Assembly (NCBI GenBank): GCA_946627565.1
Contig: CAMOVR010000022.1
Location: 1 to 32,685 of the forward strand
Direction: 5' to 3'
Length of the DNA: 32,685 nt
From: an uncultured Clostridia bacterium
Lineage (GTDB): Bacteria > Bacillota > Clostridia > Christensenellales > Aristaeellaceae
A program made the position numbers and the translations under genes. Under the pieces are notes generated by a model. The model saw nothing but the letters and a program-made list of their open reading frames with translations. It ran no database searches and was not told where the DNA came from. Shown one piece after another: positions 1 to 7,080 of this stretch (position 1 is its first letter; each line of letters starts with the position of its first letter).

Positions 1-197
1 AAGAAAAGCTCATGGCGGAGGAAGGTCTGAAGAAGACGGAAAATGACCTGATCCACGTGGGATGTCCTGTTCCCTTTGACACCGATGCGTTCCTCCGCAG
101 CCTTGAGGACCTTATGAACGCTGCCTACAGCAACAGGCATGACATTCATGAGAGAGTGGCTGCCATGGTGAAAACCTACCATCCGGAGGGAAGGTAA
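1..197 (+). CDS. C-terminal end of CapD/EpsC-type nucleotide-sugar 4,6-dehydratase/epimerase (partial)
   Basis: The reading frame is open from the window edge (first whole codon at position 3) to the TAA at 195-197, so only about the last 64 residues are seen. The fragment begins EKLMAEEGLKKTEND and ends MVKTYHPEGR. This matches the C-terminal tail I recall for the large membrane-anchored CapD/EpsC/PglF family, in which a GEKLYEELL-like motif is followed by a conserved acidic stretch and a terminal TYHP. Those enzymes convert UDP-GlcNAc into a 4-keto-6-deoxy or epimerised sugar for capsule or glycan synthesis. The catalytic Rossmann domain lies outside the window, so substrate cannot be judged. 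An ATG at position 12 is internal, not a start. The capsule-assembly genes from 2563 onward fit this role. Confidence 0.7.
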   Translation, partial: EKLMAEEGLKKTENDLIHVGCPVPFDTDAFLRSLEDLMNAAYSNRHDIHERVAAMVKTYHPEGR

Positions 198-209
198 AGA
201 GACAGGAAC

Positions 210-253
210 AAAAAAGACACTCCCCAACGAAACCCGGGAGCAGCGTTGGGGAG
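210..253 (-). terminator. Rho-independent terminator of the GH42 gene
   Basis: Ten-base inverted repeat CTCCCCAACG (220-229) and CGTTGGGGAG (244-253) with a 14-base loop. Read on the minus strand the hairpin is followed by TGTCTTTTTT, so it terminates the beta-galactosidase transcript whose stop is at 331. On the plus strand there is no T-run, but the hairpin also lies 22 bases after the dehydratase stop. Confidence 0.75.
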
Positions 254-330
254 GGCAGGCTGGGAACTATTTTGAGAGCAGCGGAGAGAAGAAGACCGGA
301 GAGCCGAAGTCCTCTGATTTACAGGCGGCC

Positions 331-2370
331 TTATTCCCCGGTGCCAGAGAGGCTCTCTTTACAGATCATGCGCACAGACCAGGCGGGCAGCTCAACCGTA
401 TCCGGTACCTTCTCATCCGTGCAGGCGTCCTGCCAGGAACCGGGCAGGGAGAAGAAGGCAGGTTTTCCGCTGTAGTTCTGGAGAAACACCATGTCTCCCC
501 TGCGGTGGGCGATGACGCCCCGGGGCAGGGAAACGTCCAGGGCCGGTTCCAGGTGAAGGGAAGAGGCCAGGGAGGTGTAGAAGTCATCCAGACAGTCGGG
601 ATCCAGTCTGGCCCCGATATACCATGCGGTGCCTTTTCCGTATGCGTTTCTGGTGATGGCTGCCCCTCCGGCGTAAAAGTCCTTTCCGTAGGTGCCCGCC
701 ACCTCACAGCCTTCTTCTGCAAGCAGGCTGCAGATGCCGGTGGCCCGGTACGTCCTGCCGTTATCCATCACAACGGTGTTTTCCTCATCAGGGTACAGGG
801 CATCCATCTCGGTCTCCCTGACGCCGAAGACATCCGTCAGGCTATGGGGTGCGTCCCCGAGGAACGTCAGGTTGGTGCTGTCGGCGATACCGGAAAAATA
901 GGTCATCACCAGGGTTCCGCCGGCCTCTGTGAAAGCCCGGAGTTTTTCTTCAATGCCGTTCATGAACAGATACAGCTGAGGGCAGATGACCAGGGAGAAA
1001 CCGCTCAGGTCCGTCTCTTCCCGCATGTCGCAGAAGGTTACGGGTATGCCGGCACGCCAGAAGGCGTGGTAATGGTTCAGCACCGTTTCATGGTATGCCA
1101 TGCCGTGGGCAAGGCCCGTCTGGGCATTCTCCACGGCCCAGCGGCAGTTCCAGTCATAGAGAATGCAGACCCGGGCCGCCGGAACGTCCGCGGCATACAG
1201 TTTCCCGTCCAGCTTTTCCAGGATTTCGCCCACTTCTGTCACATCCCGGAAGACCCTGGTGTCGCTTCTTCCGTCATGGGAAAGCACGGCACCGTGAAAC
1301 ATCTCGGCATTGCCGCGGCCCTTGCGCCACTGAAAATAGAGGACACTCTGGGAGCCATGGGCCACAGCCTGCATGGAGGAGAGCAGGTGCATGCCGGGCT
1401 TCTTGAGTTTGTTGACACTGTGCCAGTTGACGTTGGAAGGAGTGGACTCCATCATCAGGAAGGGCTGCTTTTTCAGGGCATACATCATGTCGTGGTTCAG
1501 GGCAGCCCCGCAGGCAACACGCTCATCATCCCCGCCCCGCCATGCCGGGTAATTGTCCCAGGACACCACGTCCAGAACTTCCGCCAGGGAGAAGTAATCG
1601 TAGTCCCAGAAAGCTTCCATGAGGTTGGCCGTGCAGGGCAGCTCCGGGTTGCAGGCATGCACAGCTTCCTTTTCCATGGAGATGAAGTCCCTGCACTGCC
1701 AGGTGGAAAAACGCCTCCAGTCCAGGAGCAGGGAAAGATTGGACATCTGGCCCATGGGGGAGGGAGGCTCGATCTGGGACCAGGCGGTGTAGCGCATGGA
1801 CCAGAAGCCGGTGAACCAGGCCCTGTTCAGTTCATCCAGGGTCCCGTACTTTTCCCTGAGCCAGTCCCGGAAACGCTCCTGGCACAGGGGACAGTAGCAG
1901 TCACCCGAGAACTCGTTGGAGATATGCCAGAGGATTACGGCGGGATGACTGGCATAGCGGCGGGCCAGGGCGGTATCGATCCCCCGAACCTTTTCCCTGT
2001 ATACCGGGGAGGACGGACAGTGGTTGTGGCGTCCGCCGAAGTGGTTGCGCCGGAATTCGCTGTTTACCCGCAGTACCTCCGGATACTTTTCTGCCATCCA
2101 CGCAGGTCTGGCGCCGCTGGGGGTGGCCAGGATGACATGGATTCCCCTGCGCCACAGACGGTCCATGACCCGGTCCAGCCAGGCAAAATCGTAGACGCCT
2201 TCTTCCGGTTCCAGGGCATCCCAGGCAAAGATTCCGAGGGATACGGCATTGACATGGGCTTTTTCCATGGCCTCCGCATCCTTTTCAAGGATGTCTTCAC
2301 GGTCCAGCCACTGGTCGGGGTTATAGTCGCCGCCATGCAGAAAGTGTGGAAAACGGGGCGTTAACACCAT
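331..2370 (-). CDS. GH42 beta-galactosidase
   Basis: A 679-residue protein, the usual GH42 length. It should hydrolyse terminal non-reducing beta-D-galactose from short oligosaccharides in the cytoplasm, since no signal peptide is visible. The N-terminal motif HGGDYNPDQWL is characteristic of the (beta/alpha)8 domain. The acid/base Glu153 lies in WHISNEF and the nucleophile Glu308 in FLMMESTP. Cys118, Cys158, Cys160 and Cys163 match the structural zinc site of bacterial GH42 enzymes. The second half carries the trimerisation (class I glutamine-amidotransferase-like) and small C-terminal beta domains. The ATG is preceded by GGGAGGAAG at good spacing. It is a single-gene unit with its own promoter and a terminator near 220-253. 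GH42 members act on lactose, galactooligosaccharides or human-milk/mucin type-1 chains; which applies here cannot be read from sequence. Confidence 0.93.
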   Translation of the reverse strand: MVLTPRFPHFLHGGDYNPDQWLDREDILEKDAEAMEKAHVNAVSLGIFAWDALEPEEGVYDFAWLDRVMDRLWRRGIHVILATPSGARPAWMAEKYPEVLRVNSEFRRNHFGGRHNHCPSSPVYREKVRGIDTALARRYASHPAVILWHISNEFSGDCYCPLCQERFRDWLREKYGTLDELNRAWFTGFWSMRYTAWSQIEPPSPMGQMSNLSLLLDWRRFSTWQCRDFISMEKEAVHACNPELPCTANLMEAFWDYDYFSLAEVLDVVSWDNYPAWRGGDDERVACGAALNHDMMYALKKQPFLMMESTPSNVNWHSVNKLKKPGMHLLSSMQAVAHGSQSVLYFQWRKGRGNAEMFHGAVLSHDGRSDTRVFRDVTEVGEILEKLDGKLYAADVPAARVCILYDWNCRWAVENAQTGLAHGMAYHETVLNHYHAFWRAGIPVTFCDMREETDLSGFSLVICPQLYLFMNGIEEKLRAFTEAGGTLVMTYFSGIADSTNLTFLGDAPHSLTDVFGVRETEMDALYPDEENTVVMDNGRTYRATGICSLLAEEGCEVAGTYGKDFYAGGAAITRNAYGKGTAWYIGARLDPDCLDDFYTSLASSLHLEPALDVSLPRGVIAHRRGDMVFLQNYSGKPAFFSLPGSWQDACTDEKVPDTVELPAWSVRMICKESLSGTGE

Positions 2371-2400
2371 AGGTTCTTCCTCCCATTACATCACTGTATA

Positions 2401-2428
2401 AACCGTAAACGGTTCTGAACGGTTCAGA
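2401..2428. promoter_or_regulatory. Operator-like repeats in the GH42 leader
   Basis: Two adjacent 10-base direct repeats, ACGGTTCTGA (2409-2418) and ACGGTTCAGA (2419-2428), are combined with two inverted repeats: AACCGT/ACGGTT (2401-2406/2409-2414) and CTGAAC/GTTCAG (2415-2420/2422-2427). They lie between the predicted GH42 promoter and the GH42 ribosome binding site, a usual place for a repressor to block transcription. The cognate regulator is not in the window. Confidence 0.5.
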
Positions 2429-2449
2429 TCTGTATTGATTTTCCTGTAT

Positions 2450-2478
2450 ATTTCACACAAACGGCCTGCTGCTGTCAA
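2450..2478 (-). promoter_or_regulatory. Predicted promoter of the GH42 gene
   Basis: On the minus strand, TTGACA (plus-strand 2473-2478) is followed after 17 bases by TGAAAT (2450-2455), a perfect -35 with a weak -10. Its -35 lies back-to-back with the -35 of the cpsB promoter, so that CTGTCAA (2472-2478) and TTGACAG (2490-2496) form an inverted repeat. The weak -10 suggests activation or low basal expression. Confidence 0.45.
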
Positions 2479-2489
2479 GGCTTTTTTGG

Positions 2490-2518
2490 TTGACAGTACA
2501 GGGAGTACAGGATACAAT
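2490..2518 (+). promoter_or_regulatory. Sigma-A promoter of the cpsB-loaP unit
   Basis: TTGACA (2490-2495), a 17-base spacer, then TACAAT (2513-2518). The expected transcript start is near 2525, giving a leader of about 38 bases before the cpsB ATG at 2563. The leader can pair CTGCTCC with GGGAG/GGCAG around the ribosome binding site, although the fold is imperfect. Confidence 0.8.
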
Positions 2519-2562
2519 GTCCTCTGCTCCGGAAGGATCGGTTGCGGAAGGGAGACGGCAGT

Positions 2563-3276
2563 ATGATTGCAGACATGCATTGTCACGTTGTGTACGGCGT
2601 AGATGACGGATCCAAAGACTGGGAAATGACAAAGCAGATGCTGCAGAAGGCCGTGGAAAACGACGTGCGGATTCTCTGCTGCACCAGTCATGCAATCCCT
2701 GCCCGCGGGCCGTTCCCCTGGGATACCTACCTTCAGCACATGCAGGAGATGGGCGAATACATCAACAGCGAGGGACTGCCCCTGACACTGTATACAGGGT
2801 GCGAAATCATGTATACGGAGGAAGCGGCGCGCATGGCCAGGCGGGGTGAACTGCCTACCCTGGGACAGTCAAGGTACGTGCTGGTGGAGTTTATGCCCAT
2901 CACGGACTGGGGCCAGATCACAGTGGCAGCGCGTGAGTTCAGCAACCATGGCCTGAAAATGGTGTGCGCCCATGTGGAGCGCTACGCCTGCCTGCATGAG
3001 GACATGGACCGGCTCTATGAGCTCCATGAGGATTACGGCGTGATCTGTCAGATGAACGCATCCACCATTCTGCGCAGCCACGGGCTGTTTGGCGACAAGT
3101 TTGCCAAAAAGGCACTGAAGGCAGGACTCATTGATCTGGCGGCATCGGATTCCCACAATGTGACGGAGCGTGCCTGTAACCTGAAAGCGTGCTATGAAAT
3201 GCTCCGGAAGGATTACGGCAGTGAGATGGCCAGCAGCCTGCTGGAGGACATGCCGCAGCAGATTCTCCACCGATAA
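2563..3276 (+). CDS. cpsB: CpsB/YwqE-type PHP-domain protein-tyrosine phosphatase
   Basis: A 237-residue PHP-superfamily metal-dependent phosphatase. In capsule clusters this family dephosphorylates the tyrosine tail of the CpsD-type BY-kinase and so controls polymer assembly. The N-terminus MIADMHCHVVYGVDDGS carries the HxH motif (His6, His8) and the DDGS signature. Further likely metal ligands are His43, Glu81, His137 and the Asp196-x-His198 pair in LAASDSHN. The start is set at ATG 2563 because GGAAGGGAG lies nine bases upstream; a TTG at 2542 is in frame but has no ribosome binding site. The antiterminator begins 12 bases after its stop, and the matching kinase is at 6163. Confidence 0.88.
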   Translation: MIADMHCHVVYGVDDGSKDWEMTKQMLQKAVENDVRILCCTSHAIPARGPFPWDTYLQHMQEMGEYINSEGLPLTLYTGCEIMYTEEAARMARRGELPTLGQSRYVLVEFMPITDWGQITVAAREFSNHGLKMVCAHVERYACLHEDMDRLYELHEDYGVICQMNASTILRSHGLFGDKFAKKALKAGLIDLAASDSHNVTERACNLKACYEMLRKDYGSEMASSLLEDMPQQILHR

Positions 3277-3288
3277 GGGGGGTAAGCC

Positions 3289-4002
3289 TTGATCGAACCG
3301 GGAATAGCCTACGGATGTCTCTTCTGTGAGACCGGACATGAGCAGGAAATGTGTGACCTGATTGAATACAAGTGTCCGGATATCCGTGTACGCTCGGCCA
3401 GATACGTACGGCACAGAACCAAATATGGGGTTCACACCCGGGAAACAAAGGTTTTTATTCCCGGATATGTATTTTTCCGCTGTGAGGACGATATCTTCAA
3501 ACCCGCGGAATTTCCCAGGGACAGGATCTTCAAGCTGCTGAAAAACGAGGTTGGGGACTGGCGTCTCATAGGCGGGGATTTCGCCTTTGCACAGTGGCTC
3601 TTCACATATGACGGTCTTCTGGATTTCTCCACGGCCTATGTGGAAAACGGATGGGTCAGTTTCCTCTCGGGTCCCCTCAAGGACATGGAGGACAAGATCA
3701 TGAAGATTGAGCGGCGCGGCCGTTCCGGTCTGATTGAAGTGGACTTCAACGGAAAGAAGTTCAGAGCCTGGCTCGGGTTTAACATAGTCGACAAGCCTGA
3801 GGGTGCGGAAGAAGAGGAAAAGACGGAGGAACGTCTGGCTTTTGAGGCCAGACGGGCCCGCAGCATGCAGCAGGGACAGGAAAACGGGGACGGGACTGCC
3901 GGTGAGATAGGCGATAAGGAAGCTGCAGAGGATGAAGCAGTTTCTGAAGCGCCGCCAGAAACGCCTGCTGAAAGCGCGGAAGAAGAAAACTCCGGCATGT
4001 GA
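3289..4002 (+). CDS. loaP: LoaP/NusG-like transcription antiterminator
   Basis: A 237-residue specialised NusG paralogue. LoaP-type proteins bind RNA polymerase and an RNA hairpin in the leader of long polysaccharide or metabolite operons and promote read-through of terminators. The NGN domain spans about residues 5-110, with the conserved IPGYVFFRC core near 57-65. A KOW domain follows (about 120-167: WVSFLSGPLKDMEDKI then IEVDFNGKKFRAWLGF). It is much too divergent and badly placed (no secE or rplK) to be the housekeeping NusG. Residues about 170-237 form a Glu/Ala-rich, probably disordered tail not usual in the family. The start is TTG, supported by a GGGGGG run seven bases upstream; no ATG lies nearby. 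It is co-transcribed with cpsB. Confidence 0.82.
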   Translation: MIEPGIAYGCLFCETGHEQEMCDLIEYKCPDIRVRSARYVRHRTKYGVHTRETKVFIPGYVFFRCEDDIFKPAEFPRDRIFKLLKNEVGDWRLIGGDFAFAQWLFTYDGLLDFSTAYVENGWVSFLSGPLKDMEDKIMKIERRGRSGLIEVDFNGKKFRAWLGFNIVDKPEGAEEEEKTEERLAFEARRARSMQQGQENGDGTAGEIGDKEAAEDEAVSEAPPETPAESAEEENSGM

Positions 4003-4112
4003 CGAAACGGAAACCTGGAAGATATCTGCCCGGCGGCAGGAAGATGCAGCCGGGCGCTTCTGTTTACGGCAGCATAAGGCAGAAGCCGGATGCCCCGGAG
4101 AAGGGGAAAGCT
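4003..4112 (+). other. Hairpin-rich spacer after loaP
   Basis: No gene is seen. A seven-base stem GCCCGGC (4028-4034)/GCCGGGC (4049-4055) is followed by GCTTCTGTTT, a weak terminator-like tail. A second potential stem pairs GCTTCTG (4056-4062) with CAGAAGC. The two stems share bases at their border, so they could be alternative folds. Confidence 0.45.
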
Positions 4113-4146
4113 TCCCGGAAAGCTGCCCTGCCGGGACGGGTTTTTT
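4113..4146 (+). terminator. Putative intrinsic terminator of the cpsB-loaP transcript
   Basis: TCCCGG (4113-4118) and CCGGGA (4131-4136) form a GC-rich stem with a 12-base loop, followed by CGGG and six T residues (4141-4146). The four-base offset between stem and T-run makes it less canonical than the others in the window. Confidence 0.55.
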
Positions 4147-4172
4147 GCGTCTCAGGGATTACCTGAAACGGT

Positions 4173-4201
4173 TTGACAACTGTACATGCTTTTTTTATAA
4201 T
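4173..4201 (+). promoter_or_regulatory. Consensus sigma-A promoter of the LCP-wzz-cpsD operon
   Basis: TTGACA (4173-4178), exactly 17 bases, then TATAAT (4196-4201). Both hexamers are perfect, the strongest match in the window. Transcription should begin near 4208, giving a leader of about 60 bases. Confidence 0.92.
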
Positions 4202-4204
4202 CTC

Positions 4205-4247
4205 ATTCGTGACGATTTGCGCGTATCCATGCCTTTTCGTTACGAGT
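4205..4247 (+). promoter_or_regulatory. Leader hairpin, candidate LoaP recognition element
   Basis: ATTCGTGACG (4205-4214) pairs with CGTTACGAGT (4238-4247) over ten positions, two of them G-U, with a 23-base loop. About seven pairs would remain in RNA starting at 4208. It lies at the very 5' end of the transcript from the consensus promoter and ends just before the ribosome binding site at 4254. That LoaP binds it is an inference from position. Confidence 0.4.
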
Positions 4248-4267
4248 AAATGCGGAAGGTGTGCGAA

Positions 4268-5389
4268 ATGGCAAGACGTGGACCATCCAGACGCTCCGCG
4301 GCGCTTGGCGGTGTAGCCTTTCTTGCTGCTCTCGTGGTGATCCTTGTGGCCGGCTATTATATCGGCAACAAGCTGGAAAACGAAGGCATCCGTGAGGAAC
4401 GTGCTGTGATGTCCGAAGGGTTTGGCCGCTATGAAGAGAAAATCAATAACGGTCAGACATTCTACAAGAAAACGAACATCACAACGCTTCTGGTCATGGG
4501 TGTTGACAAGGACACCACGGAAGAGGAAGAGTCGGAGAAGAAGTACGTATCTTACCGCTCCGGCGGCCAGTCAGACTTCATGCTCCTTATGGTGATTGAC
4601 CACAACGACAAGGTCATCCGCCAGCTGCAGATCAACCGTGACACCATGGCAAAAGTGGATGTTCTCACGGTTCTGGGAAATTTCGGCGGCACCCGGACAC
4701 TGCAGATCTGTCTGAGCCACGGCTACGGCGCAACGCAGACGGCCTGCTGCGAGAACGCGGTTAATGCAGTGAGCCGGTATCTGGATAACATCAATGTGGA
4801 CCTGTACATGGCTGTGGACTTCTCGGCGGTGGATGTGCTGAACGATCTGCTGGGCGGCGTAACGGTTACCTTGAAGGATGATTTCTCCCACCTGGATCCG
4901 GAAATGACCCTGGGGAAAACCCTGACACTGCACGGTCATCAGGCGGAACTGTATGTACGTTCGCGTATGTCGGTGGGGGACGGAACCAATGCTTCCAGAC
5001 AGCTCAGACAGCGTGAGTGGATGAACGGCGCAGTAGAAGTACTGCGGTCCAAGCTGAAAGAGGACACAGGCTTCTTTGAAGAGCTCCTGGACACCATGGG
5101 CGACAGGCTGACCACAAACACCGGACAGGGCCGGCTGATCAATGAGTTCAACCAGGCCTGGGAATACGAAATCAAACCGGTGGAAGAAATTCCCGGAGTC
5201 TATTACATCGGTTCAGACGGCTTTATGGAATATCACACACAGCCGGAAGATGTAACGGCCTGGGTGCTGGACACCTTCTACCGTCCGGCAGAAACAAGCG
5301 GTGAAAAGCAAACTGAAGGGGATTATGCTGCCCTGGAACCTGTAGTACTTCAGAAAACGAGCAATCGAAAGGAAAGTGAAAACGGATGA
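4268..5389 (+). CDS. LytR-CpsA-Psr (LCP) family phosphotransferase
   Basis: A 373-residue type II membrane protein. LCP enzymes transfer lipid-linked capsule or teichoic-acid polymers onto peptidoglycan outside the membrane. After a basic N-terminus (MARRGPSRR) one membrane segment spans about residues 12-33. The extracellular LCP domain starts near LLVMGVDK and includes GGQSDFMLLMVID, the INRDTM segment with the catalytic-type Arg/Asp pair, and YVRSRMSVGDGTNASRQLRQ, where conserved arginines bind the pyrophosphate lipid. ATG 4268 is chosen because GGAAGG lies eight bases upstream; ATG 4250 has none. The stop overlaps the next start as ATGA, indicating translational coupling to the Wzz-like gene. 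Confidence 0.9.
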   Translation: MARRGPSRRSAALGGVAFLAALVVILVAGYYIGNKLENEGIREERAVMSEGFGRYEEKINNGQTFYKKTNITTLLVMGVDKDTTEEEESEKKYVSYRSGGQSDFMLLMVIDHNDKVIRQLQINRDTMAKVDVLTVLGNFGGTRTLQICLSHGYGATQTACCENAVNAVSRYLDNINVDLYMAVDFSAVDVLNDLLGGVTVTLKDDFSHLDPEMTLGKTLTLHGHQAELYVRSRMSVGDGTNASRQLRQREWMNGAVEVLRSKLKEDTGFFEELLDTMGDRLTTNTGQGRLINEFNQAWEYEIKPVEEIPGVYYIGSDGFMEYHTQPEDVTAWVLDTFYRPAETSGEKQTEGDYAALEPVVLQKTSNRKESENG

Positions 5390-6150
5390 CAAGATCCGGA
5401 CAGAGAAGAGACAACACCCTCAGGCTGCAGAACGCCGAACAGGAAACGATGGAAATCGATCTTGCGGAACTGTTTATACGGATGCTGGACAAATGGTACT
5501 GGATCATCCTGTCGGCCCTGATCTGCACCCTGATCATGGGTGTTTATACCTTCCAGTTTGTGACGCCCCAGTATCAGTCCACCTCCAAGCTGTATGTGGT
5601 GAATTCAAAGAATTCCGCCATTAACCTGTCGGATCTGCAGATCGGCAACTATCTGGCAAAGGACTATACCGAAGTCTTTACCAACTGGCATGTGCATGAA
5701 CGGGTTATCGAGGAACTGAACCTGCCCTATACCTACACAGAGCTGAACCGGATGGTGAACGTCAGCAATCCTTCCGATACCCGTATCCTGTATATTACCG
5801 TCACCAGTCCCAATCCCCAGGAAGCCAAGGTCATGGCGGATACATACGCCAAGGTGGCCTGCGAGTTCATTGCAGTCAAGATGGATCAGGAGCAGCCCAA
5901 CATCTTCGAGGAAGCCAGGGTACCGATTCAGCCCTCCTCCCCGAACAAAACAAGGAACCTGCTTCTGGGCTTCCTGATTGGCGTCGTCATTGCCGCTGCC
6001 ATTATTACGGTACAGTTCATTTCGGATGACAGAATACGTACACCGGAAGAAATCGAAAAGCTGCTGGGTCTGCCCACGCTGGGCGTTGTGACAGAACAGG
6101 CGACTTTCCGTCATGGTTCCAGCAAGACCAAGAAAAAGAAGAAGCAGTAA
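5386..6150 (+). CDS. Wzz/CpsC-type polysaccharide co-polymerase
   Basis: A 254-residue membrane protein with the architecture of Gram-positive CpsC/CapA chain-length regulators. A cytoplasmic N-terminus is followed by a membrane segment (WYWIILSALICTLIMGVY, about residues 38-58), an extracellular domain containing the NSKNSAINLSDLQIG region typical of Wzz proteins, and a second membrane segment (NLLLGFLIGVVIAAAII). The short cytoplasmic tail ends in a basic run (KTKKKKKQ). In the CpsC/CpsD system the C-terminal end activates the partner BY-kinase, which is encoded next. The start overlaps the LCP stop. The IQPSSPNKTRN motif before the second helix is the usual proline-rich boundary of the family. 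Confidence 0.9.
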   Translation: MTRSGQRRDNTLRLQNAEQETMEIDLAELFIRMLDKWYWIILSALICTLIMGVYTFQFVTPQYQSTSKLYVVNSKNSAINLSDLQIGNYLAKDYTEVFTNWHVHERVIEELNLPYTYTELNRMVNVSNPSDTRILYITVTSPNPQEAKVMADTYAKVACEFIAVKMDQEQPNIFEEARVPIQPSSPNKTRNLLLGFLIGVVIAAAIITVQFISDDRIRTPEEIEKLLGLPTLGVVTEQATFRHGSSKTKKKKKQ

Positions 6151-6162
6151 GGAGGCGCCGGC

Positions 6163-6933
6163 ATGAAGAAATGTACGATTCAAAATCAGGAAAAGATGGA
6201 CTTTGCTGGAAACGAGGCACTGAACTCCATCTGCACGAACCTTTCCTTCGTCGGCCGGAACATGAGAAAGTTTGCCATCACCAGCTGTACGGAGAATGAA
6301 GGCAAAAGTTCCATGACCATGCAGATCATGATCAACCTGGCACGCCGCGGCAAGAAAGTGGTGCTGGTGGACAGTGACCTGCGCAAGTCTGTCATGATGC
6401 GGCACTTCGATATTACCATGGAGTCCGAGGATATTGTCGGCCTGGCCCATTATCTGGCAGGTTACAATACGCTGGATGAAGTCATCTACAAGTGCGATAT
6501 CGAAGGCGCCTATTACATGCCCACCGGCCGCGATGTCATGAATCCGCTGCCTCTGCTGGATTCCGAGTATTTCGCCGCCATGCTGGAGGAGCTTGCTTCC
6601 CGCTTTGACATGGTTCTGGTGGATACGCCGCCCATCGGTGTGGTCATTGACAGCGCCGTGGTGGCCAAGTCCTGCGACGGTGTTGTTCTGGTTATCGAGC
6701 ATGCCAAGCGCCGCAAGGCCGAAGTGGTGGATGCCGTCCGCAAGATCGAGCAGTCCGGAAGCCCGGTGCTGGGCTGCATCATCAACCGTGTTTCTGTGCG
6801 TACCCTCTCCGAGAGGAGCTATTACAAGAACCATTATTACTATTCGAACTACGGCAAGGGCAAGGGTTACGGATACGGATATGGTTACGGGTACAGCAAG
6901 GACAAGGAAAACGAAGAGGACGAAAAGAAGTAA
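6163..6933 (+). CDS. cpsD: CpsD/CapB-type tyrosine kinase (BY-kinase)
   Basis: A 256-residue cytoplasmic P-loop ATPase that autophosphorylates tyrosines to control capsule polymerisation with its Wzz-like activator. Walker A is ENEGKSSMTMQ (usually GKST(T/S)), Walker A' is VVLVDSDLRKS and Walker B is MVLVDTPPIG. The C-terminus is a dense tyrosine cluster (YYKNHYYYSNYG, then a GYGYGYGYGY run), the expected autophosphorylation tail and substrate of the CpsB-type phosphatase at 2563. AAGGAGG lies eight bases before the ATG. The gene ends just before a strong terminator. The Gly-Tyr repeat is more regular than usual and could vary in length. Confidence 0.92.
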   Translation: MKKCTIQNQEKMDFAGNEALNSICTNLSFVGRNMRKFAITSCTENEGKSSMTMQIMINLARRGKKVVLVDSDLRKSVMMRHFDITMESEDIVGLAHYLAGYNTLDEVIYKCDIEGAYYMPTGRDVMNPLPLLDSEYFAAMLEELASRFDMVLVDTPPIGVVIDSAVVAKSCDGVVLVIEHAKRRKAEVVDAVRKIEQSGSPVLGCIINRVSVRTLSERSYYKNHYYYSNYGKGKGYGYGYGYGYSKDKENEEDEKK

Positions 6934-6937
6934 TCAG

Positions 6938-6966
6938 AAGGCCTGTGAGATCCACAGGCCTTTTTC
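6938..6966 (+). terminator. Strong intrinsic terminator after cpsD
   Basis: AAGGCCTGTG (6938-6947) and CACAGGCCTT (6953-6962) form a perfect ten-base stem with a five-base loop, running into TTTTTCT. It separates the LCP-wzz-cpsD genes from ppd and vanZ. Confidence 0.92.
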
Positions 6967-7004
6967 TACTGGAAACCGCATGGAAGAAATCGCCGGGCAG
7001 TGCT

Positions 7005-7029
7005 GCATGCACCCTGACGCCGTGCATGC
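7005..7029. repeat. Eight-base inverted repeat upstream of ppd
   Basis: GCATGCAC (7005-7012) and GTGCATGC (7022-7029) with a nine-base spacer lie between the cpsD terminator and the ppd start. It could be an operator or a leader hairpin. No convincing promoter was found beside it. Confidence 0.45.
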
Positions 7030-7080
7030 TGTTCCGGCTTGACTTCGCACGTATGGATGATTGATACAGGGGAATGGAAT

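Noticed and set aside
505-2364. Plus-strand frame of about 620 codons opposite the GH42 gene
   Set aside because: The minus strand has catalytic and zinc-binding residues of GH42 in place; the plus-strand frame has no recognisable domain.
3289-4002. Housekeeping NusG
   Set aside because: The protein is divergent, has an acidic tail and lies in a capsule cluster without secE or rplK, so a specialised paralogue fits better.
7039-7067. Possible promoter TTGACT-17-TGATAC ahead of ppd
   Set aside because: The -10 matches only two of six positions, and the start site would fall on the ribosome binding site.
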